Below are positions 9,900 to 21,539 of a DNA stretch of 64,000 bases, piece after piece. The first letter of the stretch is position 1. Every line of letters begins with the position of its first letter. The translations under genes were made by a program, and so were the position numbers. Source of the stretch: Thereva unica (Eukaryota > Arthropoda > Insecta > Diptera > Therevidae); contig OX465283.1 of the NCBI GenBank assembly GCA_949987705.1, forward strand, positions 3,700,207 to 3,764,206, written 5' to 3'. The notes beneath the pieces were generated by a model. The model made no database searches, had not been told where the DNA came from, and saw only the letters and a program-made list of their open reading frames with translations.

Positions 9900-11480
9900 A
9901 TACATGGGGAAGCTCTGATAAGCTGTAGCAGTCTGGTCTGACATTGTCTAATGTCCCGTGATGATTGCCGTAATTTTGGCCATATTTCGTCGGGGTCTTT
10001 TAAGGACGCTCATTGTTTTTACTTTTATTCAAGAGGAACAAGGTGCCCTAGATATAGTTTAGGTTTCCTGTGCTCTCCCCTTTTGGCTGGCTAACAACGC
10101 GAGGTAGTTTAAAATTTCCTTCGTCTATTAGGCTGCCGACCATCTCTATCTCCAAGCCTCGGCTAAGTACTCGCGTTTGTCGTTCTCGCCAATATTCCTA
10201 TGTTCGGGCGCCCAAACATTATGATTTCTACCAAACCTATCTAGATCCTTAAGCCTGGAGCGCCTCTCCAACTCATGGGGATGAAACTAAGCAGCACGCA
10301 GGTATTGACTAGTGGTCAAGTGACGTTACTAACTAAGGTAATTTCTGCAGAATGACTGGTATGATGACATCAACTACTTTTAAAAGGGAGAAGCTAGCCC
10401 AGAGAATCTTCTCCTTTGTAATAATAGCGGAAATCTTATTCCAGGAAAGTCTCTGCCCACTCTCTGCTGCTTCAAACTCATTTTCGTTTTTGCATCTATT
10501 GTGGATTCCAAAGTGTGTATTCATTAGTAGCTCCATAGTCTCCTTACGATTCCGTTTAAGATCAATTCCCCTTTTTTATGAAGGACGAGCTGAAATATTC
10601 CTTGAGAGGTTTCTGGTTGTCTAGCAGAGTCTTCTAGACTATCGATAGATTGCCAATACTCCTACCAAGATATCCATCTTGGCTGAGGCAATAACTTTTT
10701 TGTATAGCATTAGGCAGTCTTTGTAAGGCTGCCGAAAGGATTGTTTGTAGCAACGATTGAAGATCTCTCTTGCTAACTTCGTGCTTTGAACTCGGATAGA
10801 GCAGAGCAGAGCTTAAATATGCCTTTTAACCAGGATACAAGATCTTGGGCTTACCTTGATCCGAGTGGTGGTAAAAGGTGTTGTACTGGCTGGCTGTCCA
10901 AAAACCTTTTTATGGATTTCGTACCCAGTAGCCTGAAGACACTGGATATGCTATCCGGTGTCCAGCTTTAATTTAGGCAACTAGATTCAGGCTTAATCAC
11001 CATTTCTGCAGCTGGAATTAACTTGAGGCTCTTGCCTTGAAGCTCTTGATCTCACCGATATATTCGCCAACCAATTCCTTTGAGGGCTCGTCTTCACATC
11101 TGATCACCATAAAACCTCTGACTAGCACCGAAGATTTATAGCAGGTCATTGTTCCTCCCTTGCCTGAGAGGATGTAATCCAAAAGCATCACCGATTTGGC
11201 TTTCACCTCCACACAGGTTTCGAAGCTTAAGGGGCGCCAAATGCCCCTTTCAAGGTAATTCCAGGTAATTTCTGATTACCTCGCTCAGTAGGCTTTATAG
11301 GCCCGGCTGTGATGCACCTGCCCCTTCTTTACTTCCTGCAGTACGCCATATGAGGAGGGGACTCTACAGACTTTGACCTTCTTGACTTCTCACTTGATCT
11401 TGTCTATAGGAGGTTGTTTCAGTCCTTCCGGTGACTCGGGAGCTTTGGCTTGCTCGCTAGTGCATTAGTTTGCTACCGCC
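9900..11480 (-). mobile_element. LINE-E (R1/LOA/Jockey-like) non-LTR element, broken
   Basis: Two parts are recognisable on the minus strand. At 11018-11212 the frame 'GFMVIRCEDEPSKELVGEYI' resembles the DUF4780-type gag-like domain of insect retroelements, expected in ORF1. At 10333-10536 the frame gives 'MELLMNTHFGIHN', 'IITKEKILWASFSLLKVVDV' and 'IIPVILQKLP'. This matches the linker and first RT block of R1/LOA/Jockey-type pol (ell..THFPg ... iVt.ekv.WAi..F.p.KSPG.DGI.PalLQ). The KSPG.DG core is mutated. Upstream (10560-10760) a basic patch corresponds to the endonuclease-RT linker. Many stops and shifts are present and most of the endonuclease is missing. The lower boundary is approximate. 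Confidence 0.65.
11018..11212 (-). pseudogene. DUF4780-like ORF1 fragment of LINE-E
   Basis: A 64-codon open stretch with 'LVRGFMVIRCEDEPSKELV' and a following lysine-rich segment. DUF4780 domains are common in nucleic-acid-binding ORF1 products of insect LINEs (family knowledge). It is too short for a complete domain and lacks the expected C-terminal half. It lies just upstream, in element orientation, of the pol remnants. Confidence 0.45.
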
Positions 11481-11543
11481 GACATAGTCCAATGCTATCC
11501 TGAGGTATGAAAGTAAGAAAGGAACATATTTATTCAAATAAAT

Positions 11544-11560
11544 GGTGGCAGCGGTAGGAT
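11544..11560 (-). repeat. Single PBS-like core
   Basis: GGTGGCAGCGGTAGGAT on the plus strand, that is, the dispersed core in minus orientation. It is preceded by 'tatttattcaaataaat', which could be the end of an LTR (inference). Confidence 0.6.
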
Positions 11561-11569
11561 TGTCTTAGC

Positions 11570-13390
11570 GATTATCACTATGGAAAAATCATCTATTTAG
11601 CTTCGTGTAAAAAGTTTTGGACACCAAGTAGCTTTATGAATTCCTCTACAACAACGCCCCAGTTGATCGGAGTAATAACTCTTTCCATGTATTGTCCTTT
11701 ACCATAATTTGCGCCTGTCCTCTCTTCTAGGACAATCACAAGCTAGTCCGGAATAGTAACCTCATATCAGTCCCCCTCTTCCTGCAAGCTCCGACCGCCA
11801 TAACTATCCACCGCACAAAAAACAAAAACGGAAACCTTTTACATAATCTCGCAGGCATTATTATATTCATTTCACAATTTAAGGCCGTCACTCCATCCTA
11901 TAAAATACAATATTTCATTCCTGTCAAAAAATTGCTCCTAACTTCAAACCGGAATTTATTTTTAGATAATTTTATTCCGAAACATTTGAAGGGACACAGC
12001 CATTTAATTTGCATACGAACCACGTCTAGCATACGAAATAATTTCGATGCAAATTCGCTGCCTTTTCCGGGCCCCACGTAAATATCGCAAACAAATGGAA
12101 GGGGATGGTGCCGCACACTTTAACCCCGAGCAGGGAAAAAAGGGCGAAAAAGTATATTTTGTGCGTCCAGGAAATATAGGTGTAGGCAACTAACTACTCG
12201 ATTACCACAACTCGTACGAAAGTTTCCAAAGGCAGAAAAAACCACCGAAAAAGGAGGAAAAATACAAGAAAAGAAAAATTATGGCAGGCATACTTTAGCC
12301 CCGAAAAGGAAACGTGTTATCCGTAATTGAACATTGAAGGAAATCCTTGAATTTAGGCAAAAATGTAAATATCCTTACGGTCTGACGGTAAGTGTGCTTC
12401 TACATATTATTATGTTCGGTAACAGGCAACAAGGACAGATTTAAGGACAAAAGTGGCCTAGTTCTGTTTTATACGAGCCAACCGGGCCGGAGTGGGCGGG
12501 GGCGGCAAGTGGATATCAATTCTGCATTAACATATTTTCCTCCGCCATATTTTTTTTTTTTTTCAATAGAAAATGCTAATTTTCATTTTAAAAATCATAA
12601 ATAGAATATTCGATGTGCTTTTATATCGACGGGAGTGGGTTTTAGAGGATTATTTCGGAAAAAGGCTAGGTCCTGGCGCTCGGAGTTTTTTTGGAGGGTT
12701 GCGATGTCCTTTTTGCAGAATTACTCTCTTTCTCTCTCGCATACTATTCCAGTGTACTGGAAATATTTATTTATGCAGAGTGTTGGATATGGTTTCGTGG
12801 CACCAAATATTAACTGAGTCGACTGTATTTTTGTTTAGTATGGAAGTTCTTAAAGTAGAAAATCTAGGGGAAAATATTTGTGGTAGAATCAGAAACACAA
12901 TATCTGCACTACTTTAGTAGGTAGAGTCCACACCATAAAAGAAGGGAAAATCCAAATCAAAGTTTCCATGCGCATTGGGAGTCTCAAGTCGCCACAAGTA
13001 AGCAACGTCAGTCTGTTTTGTTTGAAAACCTATGATCATATGATAAGAACGGTAATGGATATAAAAAAACCTAAGAGATACTGCCTCAGACCGCTCAGAT
13101 CACATGACCATCGATCACAAAGGAATATAAGACAGACAAGCTTCAAGTGACTTTTAGATCCAACCTATCATATTCAGGTACCAAATTATATCTCTTATTT
13201 CGTTTCGTTCTCTTTGAAAGCTCTCTCAAGCGTTGGTAGAAAAGGTTGCCTGATCTTAGCCAGAATTGGATTATTAATCTTGGCGCATTATGTTAAACAC
13301 GTCCTCCTAGAGATTACTATTGAAAGGAAATGAACAGTGCTATCTATATTAGTCAGACGTCATCATAGCAAACGCACGCGGTGACGTCAA
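11570..13390. other. Non-coding DNA
   Basis: I see no recognisable gene. A T-run of about 16 occurs at 12549-12564. Several short frames (11898-12116, 12573-12917) lack family features. Confidence 0.45.
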
Positions 13391-13870
13391 GCCAAATTTT
13401 GAGGGAAGCTTCCAAAGAATAGGCTGGCTCCTGTTGGTATACTCAAAGGCTGCCCCCGCATAAGAGTGAGGAGTAACGTCTCCGAGATCAAGCTCCCTTC
13501 ATATATCGCTCTGGTATAAGAAGGAAACGTTCCTCACACTCATATTATTCGAGGATTCTTGCGACAGGGTGTTACACTGACTAACGGGAAAAGTGCTGGC
13601 AACTATCCCCGCACAACACTTGGCTGCCGCCAACAAGAGATACCAAGATTTCTCAATGACAATATTCTTCACTTGATCATGCTGGAGGAGAGCGCTTCCA
13701 TGGCCCAGTTGATTAGCCTGAAGGGAAAGGTTACCTATCAGGCTGATTCTCAAGAATCCTTCAAGATGCAGTCACAAGTGTATAGGCATCTCTGGGTGAC
13801 GGGCATACCTCACGATTTCACATGGGACTTCCTAGTACTTCCTTGAGTACCGAGGACACTAATAGGGCCA
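13391..13870. other. Unclassified region with overlapping short frames
   Basis: Base composition is more balanced here and there are frames on both strands (13559-13846 +, 13499-13753 -). I recognise no domain. It may be transposon-derived, given the surroundings, but the sequence does not show which family. Confidence 0.3.
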
Positions 13871-14032
13871 ACAGTTGGGCAAAGAGGCTATCAGAGGACG
13901 GAGCTGGCTCGCACCAACCTCAGGACCATCTGACGACGTTTCAAACTCAGCAGTTTCAGCGAAGGTCAAGCAAGCTGTGGCGGTTTCCGAGTCATATATG
14001 ACAACCTCATCTACCATCTCGCTGACCTGGAT

Positions 14033-14095
14033 GTTGGATGGACGGATGGACGGATGGACAGATGGACGGATGAACAGATGACGGATGGACGGCTG
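14033..14095. repeat. GGAC/GGAT tetranucleotide microsatellite
   Basis: Runs of ggatggacggatggacagatggacgg. A second, more degenerate stretch of the same words lies at 14276-14360. The MDGRMDGWTDGR-type reading frames here are products of the repeat. Confidence 0.85.
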
Positions 14096-14275
14096 TGCTG
14101 TTTTAACTATTTTCACTCAGTCCTCAGAACTGGCGAAACTAAGCAAAAAACCGTACAACGAACTGACGAGCGCACACACTTTCAGTTCAGTTTATCGTAC
14201 AGTTTTTTTGCCCCATTTAACTGCGCAGTTAAAACTGAGGGTATGTGGGCCTCTTACCGAATGGGCGGGTTCACG

Positions 14276-14360
14276 GGCAGACGGACGGATGGATAGTCTG
14301 AAGAGTGGATAGACAAATTAACGGATGAACAGATGGAAAGACAGACGGATGAAGAGACTT
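14276..14360. repeat. Degenerate GGAT/AGAC microsatellite
   Basis: Repeats such as gacggacggatggata and acagacggatgaag. It flanks a roughly 180-bp spacer separating it from the array at 14033-14095. Confidence 0.7.
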
Positions 14361-15580
14361 GCCAATAAGGGGCGGACCGACTTCCCTTATCACTGTCTGT
14401 TCTTACACTGATTCCTGTGTGGCCTTGATGGCCGATGACCTGAGCCACAGGAACCATGTCAAGGTTTTTTGCAGACGGATCTACAGACTTCGTTTTTGTG
14501 TCTTCCAACTATTTTCGGCTCCTCGCAGTGTTAAGAGAACCCTTAGCATCGGCTAAGTTTCTGATGCATCGGCAACTACAAAATTAGTCGCAACTGACTA
14601 CTGAGGTTGGGGACGTTTCGACATCAAAAAATATAAGAACGGCATGAAATAAATTCCAATCAAAAAATATTGTATGGTCGAAAATCTAGTCTAGTCCTGG
14701 TCAATATTTTAGAGAGGACGTGTTTTGTGCTTATCTTGGAAAGGCAAATCTCGTTACAAAGATAGAAAATGTGTACACTGTCAAAAGGTACTAATGTTCT
14801 AAAGACAGGAGAGAAGTACGTTCCTTGACAAGTCAATATGTTCCAAGGAGCTGACATTGGTATGGCCCACCATCAGCCACTTCTTCTTCCGTGATAAGAA
14901 CCCCTTCACAGTACTACAGTATCGCAGAAAATAAAAAACGATATAAAAAACGGATTAAACCCCAAATACCATTTATAACACCCCAAAACACCCAGTTACG
15001 CTCATATCTCCATAACTGCCTGCAACACCTTCTCTCCGCCTGCAGTGATTTTGTCTCAATTAATTCGCATGTGCAAAGTACAGTGTAATGAGTGCATTAT
15101 ATTTCATTACGTTAATCTCGTTCCAGGTATTCAAAGCGCTTATCCGCTTTGCATCAGCACCGTGCATATCTGCCGGCGGCAGCAGCAGCACCACCATCAG
15201 TGGCGCTAGCAGCAGATTCGTGCAATTTAGTAGTGCATAATATCGGAATGTAACGTGCGTTCCATGCTCATAGTTGCACCGTGATCACATTGTGCTCGCA
15301 TATTACGTGATATGCTTACCTGGTGGTGCATGCTGCATTAGACAGGAACTGCAGCTGAGAAATTTCCAATAAAGGAACAACAAGAACAGGAATTTTTGGT
15401 GGAAATTATAAAGGTTATGAATTTTGGTTTTTTTGGGGTTGAATTGAAATTGAGTAGAAAATCATCAAGTACGCGGCACGAAAATTTAAGGTTTGTAGAG
15501 TTTTGCGCGGAGAAATTGTTCCAAATTTTAGTATGAAATAATAGGTGATAAGATCAGTAGTTTGACATACGCTCATATGT
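14361..15580. other. Non-coding DNA with a short trinucleotide patch
   Basis: No gene found. A (CAG)n/(CAC)n-like patch lies at 15176-15216 (ggcagcagcagcaccacc). Confidence 0.45.
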
Positions 15581-15581
15581 A

Positions 15582-16071
15582 CTGAGTTTCCATGCAGAGT
15601 TTACCCTGAGTTAACTCAGACTAAGCGGCCATAGAAATACGGGTTGAGTAAATTTTCGTTAAATCAAGTTAACTCAAAGAACCCAGTCTAGTTAAGCCGA
15701 GTTTTGCATATGTGTGGGATTAAGAATCCTTTACTGCACATAATCAACGTCGACCCAATGCAAAATTATTTATCTGTCACTTTCACCCAGAGGCGTCATG
15801 AAAACAACATCGAGTTAACTTGAGGAAAAAAGCTTTTTGTTTACTCAACGAAAACTCTACATCTGTTCATGGAAACACAGTAATGCACGTGGGGAGTCCC
15901 CTGTCATAGGCGTAGGGTAACTTGACACTTAAACAAATGCATATGCAAAAACCGGCTCAATCCGACGGATTTCGTGGAGTTTTCTTGGATTTAACGAAAC
16001 TTTACTAAACCCGTATTTCTATGGGCACTTAGTCTGAGTTAATCCAGGGTAAACTCTGCATGGAAACTCAG
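15582..16071. mobile_element. 490-bp MITE with about 85-bp terminal inverted repeats and TA target
   Basis: The left end CTGAGTTTCCATGCAGAGTT and the following 65 bases (to about 15667) recur inverted at about 15986-16071, ending AACTCTGCATGGAAACTCAG. The arms share 'cagactaag' and 'ccatagaaatacgggtt' and differ at a few positions. TA lies on both outer sides (15580-15581, 16072-16073), the expected duplication for Tc1/mariner-superfamily elements. No transposase frame is present, so it is non-autonomous. A partial copy of the terminus ('catggaaacacagtaa', near 15868) lies inside. Confidence 0.85.
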
Positions 16072-16117
16072 TAATTGATCACGTGTTATGGCTGTATTGC
16101 ATAGTAGGAGTAGGCAA

Positions 16118-16162
16118 ATATCTTCGACTAACGAAGTTGTAAGACTAACGAAGTTTTAGTAG
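16118..16162. repeat. Short tandem duplication
   Basis: GACTAACGAAGTT occurs twice in succession, about 20 bp apart. Confidence 0.5.
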
Positions 16163-16169
16163 TTCAGAT

Positions 16170-16910
16170 GAAGTGCAACCACGCAACAGAAATTGCTTCC
16201 GGCAAGAACAGTCGCACCCGAGCAGTTCAAACTAGTTTCAAATGGGTTTCGTTTCTGTCGACTCGTGTATGGATTCTCAATTCCGGGCAAGATCATGGAA
16301 ACAGTTGCGGGTGAATTGCACAATAGTCAACTCGTGTTCGCAGCGCCTAAATATATTTTTATTAATACTTTGCAATATTGTTGGTATTTCTCTATTAAGC
16401 CCTGGTTCTTATAACAGGTGTTGCTAATGATCAAATCCGGCAAATCCATCTATCTAGTCCCGCATTACTAACCCCCGCAAAAATGGTGCGGGATTCCGAG
16501 TTCGCGAGATTGGATTTCCTAGTACCGAGTATTCGCACTTCAAAATGCTACCAGCAGGATTGCCAACTTTGTTTTTCCATTAGAGTTGGTGATTTAGACT
16601 TGCCTTTAGTGGGACAAATTATATCTAGTGGATAGTGTTTTTTTTTTGTGGACTCTTAAGCCTCCTGAAAATGGTGGATCCCACTAACCCGCAGAAAAGG
16701 GTTGTGCCTCATCGGTTAGATACAGGCCCAGCCTTAGTGTAACTTTGGTACCCCGACTAACCAGTTAAGCCTACAATATGCGTTATTAGAGCTGTTTACC
16801 CTAAGAGTGCCGGCTCATGTCTTCGGCTGCACCTATCTCTATTAAATAATGTTCAGTTTGTCGCTAAGTAAACCGGAATTAGTAGTACGATGTCCCTACA
16901 AGCTCAATCC
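16170..16910. other. Non-coding DNA
   Basis: I see no supported gene or element. Two frames overlap at 16193-16427 but show no family resemblance. Confidence 0.4.
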
Positions 16911-16911
16911 A

Positions 16912-17390
16912 CTTTTTTTTTGTGACAGACTAGAAGCTTAGGGAAAGTCCCTTTGTACTCTCGACAATCTACTTTTTCGTATACATTGTCGAACAGCAGC
17001 TCTAGCCGGAAGATAGAGAGAGAAGAGAGAGAGAAGAGGCGGAAGGAACTGTCATAACCTAGTCGCGATATATTTTTATTCCACCTACTCGCAACCATTT
17101 CGCGACTCTGACATCGGGGCATCGAGAACAACTCGCTGGAGTGTTATGCCTCCTGAAACGAGTTGAATCTCATCAACCAACCGATGGCATGTGCTTGGTG
17201 GAGCGGGGAAGGACTAGGGAAGGCTATGACAGGAGGAATCAGGAATGTAAAGAGGGAAGAAGAGAGAAGGAAAGTTATGTAGGTGGGAAAGTGGAAAAGG
17301 CGAAGGACCATGGGGCTGGCCGGGATTCGAACCCGGGACCTCTGGGATAGCAGTCAGGCGCCTTAACCCTAGTGGCCACATAAGTGGCTT
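16912..17390 (-). mobile_element. tRNA-derived SINE, family 1, copy a (near full length)
   Basis: On the minus strand it starts with a tRNA-like head: the A-box-like 'ggccactagggttaaggcgcc', then 'gactgctatcccagaggtcccg' with the B box GGGTTCGAATCCC (17322-17335 in plus coordinates). A pyrimidine-rich body follows with 'ctttcccacctacataac', 'aggaggcataacactcc' and 'tctagtctgtcac', then an A tail (T-run at 16913-16921). Copies at 30181, 31049 and 40280 share the whole order. RNA polymerase III transcription from the A/B boxes is inferred from SINE biology. Confidence 0.85.
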
Positions 17391-17639
17391 CACCGGCTAA
17401 AGTCCAGTTCATGTTCAGTTCGTGCTTGAAATGGTTGTTGCTTTTTCGCCAGAAGTTAGAAACACAAAAGATCACTGGAATGCCATTCCATTATTTCATT
17501 CGATTACTCCTTTTGAGCGAGCCTTTACGTTCAACTTCAGTTCGAATCCAGTTGGGCAAACTGAGGTCTGTTTTATCCTCAGTTGAATATGTGAAAATGG
17601 TATGCGAACTGAGGTTATTTTAAAGTTCAGCTGGGTGTT

Positions 17640-18010
17640 TTTAAAATCGAATCTAGTGCTCTCTCGAGTAGACAACGCTGGCTACCAAAGTGTGGTTACC
17701 TTTTTAGCGCATTGTACTATGATGATAAGATTACTCCTCCATCTGTTACATTTACCTTTTATGATCTAGAGCCATCTGTCTTTGCGTATCTAAGACACAA
17801 ACCGCAAAAGCTTCAGCAATAGGTGTCCCGGACCAACATAGCTTTGCTACTATGCTTTTTCTCGATAATTATGTGTATGCGCTTCCAAGATGGCGGACGG
17901 ATTTGCAATTTGGTTCCGATTTTAGCCTTTTACCGTCTTTTAATAATGAGATTACTTACTCCATCTGTAACAACTAGAGCCATCTTAACATAAAACTACT
18001 CAATTATCGA
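17640..18010. repeat. Region with internal direct repeat and a GATGGCGG motif
   Basis: 'gataagattactcctccatctgttaca' (from 17720) recurs as 'aatgagattacttactccatctgtaaca' (from 17945), each followed by 'ctagagccatct'. Between them lies CCAAGATGGCGGAC at 17884-17897, which resembles a YY1-type site. The inverted words 'tttctcgataatta' and 'aattatcgaaaaa' hint at a decayed element. Confidence 0.4.
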
Positions 18011-18935
18011 AAAAATTAAAGCCTCTAATAAAGGGCATTTCCCAACTGAATGTAGAGCGATGTCACCGCGATAATTAAAAAGAAAACGACGAAATTTCTG
18101 CAATTAAGCAACTTCCAAGAAAATGCTTTAAGTGTAAAAGGGTGACTTTACTTGTTGTTATGCCAAGTGCACTTTTCTCGCTGCCGTGATTAAGGACTAC
18201 TTCAAGGAAAACTAAATGAAGTCTTCAGCCAAATGGAGAAAAATTAATTTCAGTTTCATTATTTCTCTTGCTTCCTCCCCAATTTCGTGTTGTTTCCCCT
18301 TTCTCCTTGTTAAGTAAGTAATTATTATGTGAAAGCTGTGAACACAACAAGCAAAATTATAACCTGGATACTGATATTGTGAAAAATTTAAGAATTTAAT
18401 GTTTAACATAAATATCACGACGAAAAGACTCCATGAAAATTCCCAAGTCTATGTTTGTACATTCTCAAAAGAAAATAACAAGAAAAAGACTTTTTTTTTC
18501 GTCTTTGTTTAAATTCGTGTAAATACTAACAAGATTATAACGAACTACAAAATATACGACAAGGAAAAAAGAAGGAAAATAAGGATGGTCCTTACCTTAG
18601 GGCTGGAAGCAAGGATATCAATGTCAATGTCAACCCGTGCCATTCCCTTTTATAAATAATAAACTCGACGCAGAACTCTCCCCCGATAGAGTTCGCTCCC
18701 CGAGTCCGGCCCCAATAAAACAAAAATGTGTTGACAACTGATTGACGTTTTCTTAATACCATACAAGCACGAAAACGTTTCAATCAATTCAAACTCATGT
18801 CCTGTCACGTAATTTTGTCACTCGTGTGTGTATCACGTTCTTCCAGATTGATTAATTTCGATTACGGGACGAAGTGTCCTTGGATTAATATTTTTCGCAA
18901 GTCACATTGTCGCAAATTTGTTGACTCGTTTTTAG
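18011..18935. other. Non-coding DNA
   Basis: AT-rich, no gene supported. Confidence 0.45.
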
Positions 18936-18989
18936 TTTGAATTGTTTGGGAAGTCGTAGTTTAGGGGCGATTAACAATAAAAGCTTCAC

Positions 18990-21520
18990 GCCTCAGCTGA
19001 CTTTTGGCTCATTGAGCCTGCAGGAGCTCCGCTGTTGTCTGGTCCTAAGTCCAGGGTGTGAAAAGAGAAGGCAGCTGGTGAGAAGTGGGTTACTGGCCGA
19101 ACACCCAAATGTACGAGCAGGAAATCACGTCGATCAAAAGGAAATCATAGCAATGGATCTATCGAAATGCAAAATATTAGTTGCTGTGCTTTCAGAACTA
19201 CGACTTACTACTAGATTTGGGACATTGACGATCGTCCTGTCGACAATCAACGAAACGATGACGCTTTACTATTCTGGTGGTGAGAGATGAGAGGCCGGCG
19301 TCGGGTTTATGATTGATCGACGGTCTACCAGTAGCAGTATCGCAATCCAACCGATATCCGAGCGTTTGGCGGTTGTAACCATGGGTGGAACGATCAAGAC
19401 CAATATCGTATCCATTTATGTGCCAACCGAGACCAGCCCGGATGCCAACAAGGACAAATTTTACGATCAGCTTCAACAGACGCTGGATACGATACCTCGA
19501 ACCGAATTAATCATACTCTCGGAGGACTTCAATGCACATTCAGGGCAAATTCGGACACGGAGTAATTAACGACAACGGCTTACGCCTGCTTTCATTCAAT
19601 TTGATCGTTGGCAACAACATCTTCCGCCATCCACTGAAATACTAACTCACCTGGCGAAATCCAACCGGCAACGACTCGGTGATGTTAAACTACGTTTAGA
19701 TCAACGCCAGACTCCGATCGACGCTCAAAGACGTACGATTGCGGATCGGACCATTATCTTGTTCGAGCGAAATTGCAGATTTAGGGAAGAAAATGGCGCC
19801 ACCATCAGCCAAGAAGAATTGGGCGTGCCTACAGGACCCGACTATCGGACGAGGGTTACAAATGACATTATCCAAGAAATTCACGGCGCTCGAAACACCA
19901 GACGATATCGATGTAGAAAAAAGCCTACTGTCGGAGTATATTGTGCGGTGTGCAATGGAGTTGAGTCCACTTATCCGGACGCAGCCATGGATCTGGGACA
20001 GCTGTCTGGACCTCGTTGATCAGCGGAAACGAATGAAACACGTCGGCTTTGAGCGATACCGACGATTGAACAAACAAATTCGAACGTGAAGCGTACTGGT
20101 ATGACGTTGCGGCCGACATGGAAGAGGCAACGTCGAGGCACGAGTACCGGATGCTGTACCAGACAACCCGACGGTTTGACGGCAAAGCAACATCAGCAAA
20201 CAACAACACCAAAACATCGGATGGAGCTTTTGTGACCTCTCCTTATGGACGCCTGCAGCGTTGGAGAGAATTGTTCCACCAGCTGTATAACCACGATCCG
20301 CTACAAGACCCCGCACTCGAATCGCCGATTATGAAAAAGCCGACGAATCAGCCTCTCGATACCGAACCGACATTTATCGAGGTGAAGACGGCAATAAAAT
20401 CGCTGAAAAATGGAAAACCGCCGGGTGTAGACCAAGTAACCGCCGTAACAACGACTTTAAGTTCTCATAACACACATATGGCTTTGGGATCGCTTCCCGT
20501 CGGCGGGGAAGAAAGCGATCGTTGCCCCAATCGGGTGTCGGCAAAGTATTTACGAGAATCATATAATCGAGGCTACAGAAACATCGAGAGCAAACGAGCC
20601 CAAAAGAACAAGGGGTTCGATCTGTTCTTGCTTGTTCCACAGCGAGGTTGCATTGATCAAGTATTCGCTCTTCGTCAGCTAATGGAAGAAACAATTCGTT
20701 GCAGCGAACGAATTGCCGTCGTTTTCATCCGTTCATTTCAAATCCGCTTTAGATTGCATCAGCTTATGGAGCGTCTTGGAAACCGAACAGGTGCCATTGA
20801 AAATCATCCAACTTCTCCAAGCGTCGTACGATGGCTCAACCACCAGCGTTCGTATTCGAAGCGACTTATCCGAGGTGTTCTCGATTCAAATGGATGTCCG
20901 AAAGGGAGACGTCGCTTCGCCACTTCTCTTTAACGTTGTAATCGATGCGATTATGCGTGAAGCATTCGACGGACAACGCGGAGCCCGATACGACGAAAAC
21001 TTCATAACCGACTTGATGTTCGCCGACGATAGCGACGTCTGAATGCTGAAGCAACGGCCATCTTATACGACATTTCCCGCATCGCCCAGTCATACGGGTT
21101 AAAGATCACTGCGGAAAAGACCAAAGTGCTCACAACTGGCGGATCAAAAGTAAGTGTTCACCGCGATGGAACCCATATCGAACAGGCTCCGATGTTCAAA
21201 TATTTGAGATCATTGGCCGAGGAAAAGAAAGTGGAATCGACGGCCGACATTCAAAGCCGCATCGGCCAGGGAACATTTGCCTCCCTCAAGTGGTGCCTAT
21301 GGAAACGAACAAATATTGCCATCAAAACGAAAGTGCACCTTCACCGAACGTTGATCCTTCCGATTCTTCTTTATAGATCGAAAACGGCGGACACTGCTCA
21401 ATCTGCAGAATCTCGGTGTTTCACTCCGCGATCGCCTTTGAAACGAGACAATTAGACAAAGATGCGATCAGCAGACACTGATAGAAGAAGAAACACGACG
21501 TCTACAGTGGTTTGGGCATG
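18990..21520 (+). mobile_element. LINE-A, longest copy (endonuclease + RT)
   Basis: Order of domains: 19150-19570 is the apurinic/apyrimidinic-type endonuclease ('IVSIYVPTE', 'FYDQLQQTLDT', 'ELIILSEDFNAHSG', with the consensus Gly of GDFNAH replaced by Glu). 19575-20090 is the rest of the endonuclease and linker. 20118-20450 gives 'AIKSLKNGKPPGVDQVTA', the KA.G.DGi region. 20700-21050 holds RT blocks ('FHFKSALDCISLWSVLE', 'VRKGDVASPLLFNVVIDAIM', 'LMFADDSDV'). 21060-21520 is thumb/C-terminal. At least six frame changes and several stops make it non-functional. A repeat of the 'RYLRESYNRGYRNIESKRAQ' region carries small insertions. The 3' (GAA) tail seen in the other copies is missing, since the copy breaks off near 21520 next to a DNA transposon piece. 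Confidence 0.85.
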
Positions 21521-21539
21521 GAGCCTTTTTTGACTCACT

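Noticed and set aside
13875..14312. Frames with MDGRMDGWTDGR-type repeats
   Set aside because: Direct products of the GGAY tetranucleotide microsatellite.
17300..17390. Possible tRNA gene on the minus strand
   Set aside because: Boxes A and B are present, but the fold is imperfect and a SINE body with A tail follows. Four copies share the body.
17141..17475. Frames with 'GRDSNPGPLG' and 'RVKAPDCYPRGPGFESRPAP'
   Set aside because: These are translations of the SINE tRNA-like head (B box region), a common false gene signal. The same happens at 30192-30423, 31087-31332 and 33545-33739.
19925..20694. Minus-strand frames of about 95-106 codons
   Set aside because: Antisense shadows of the LINE-A coding region.
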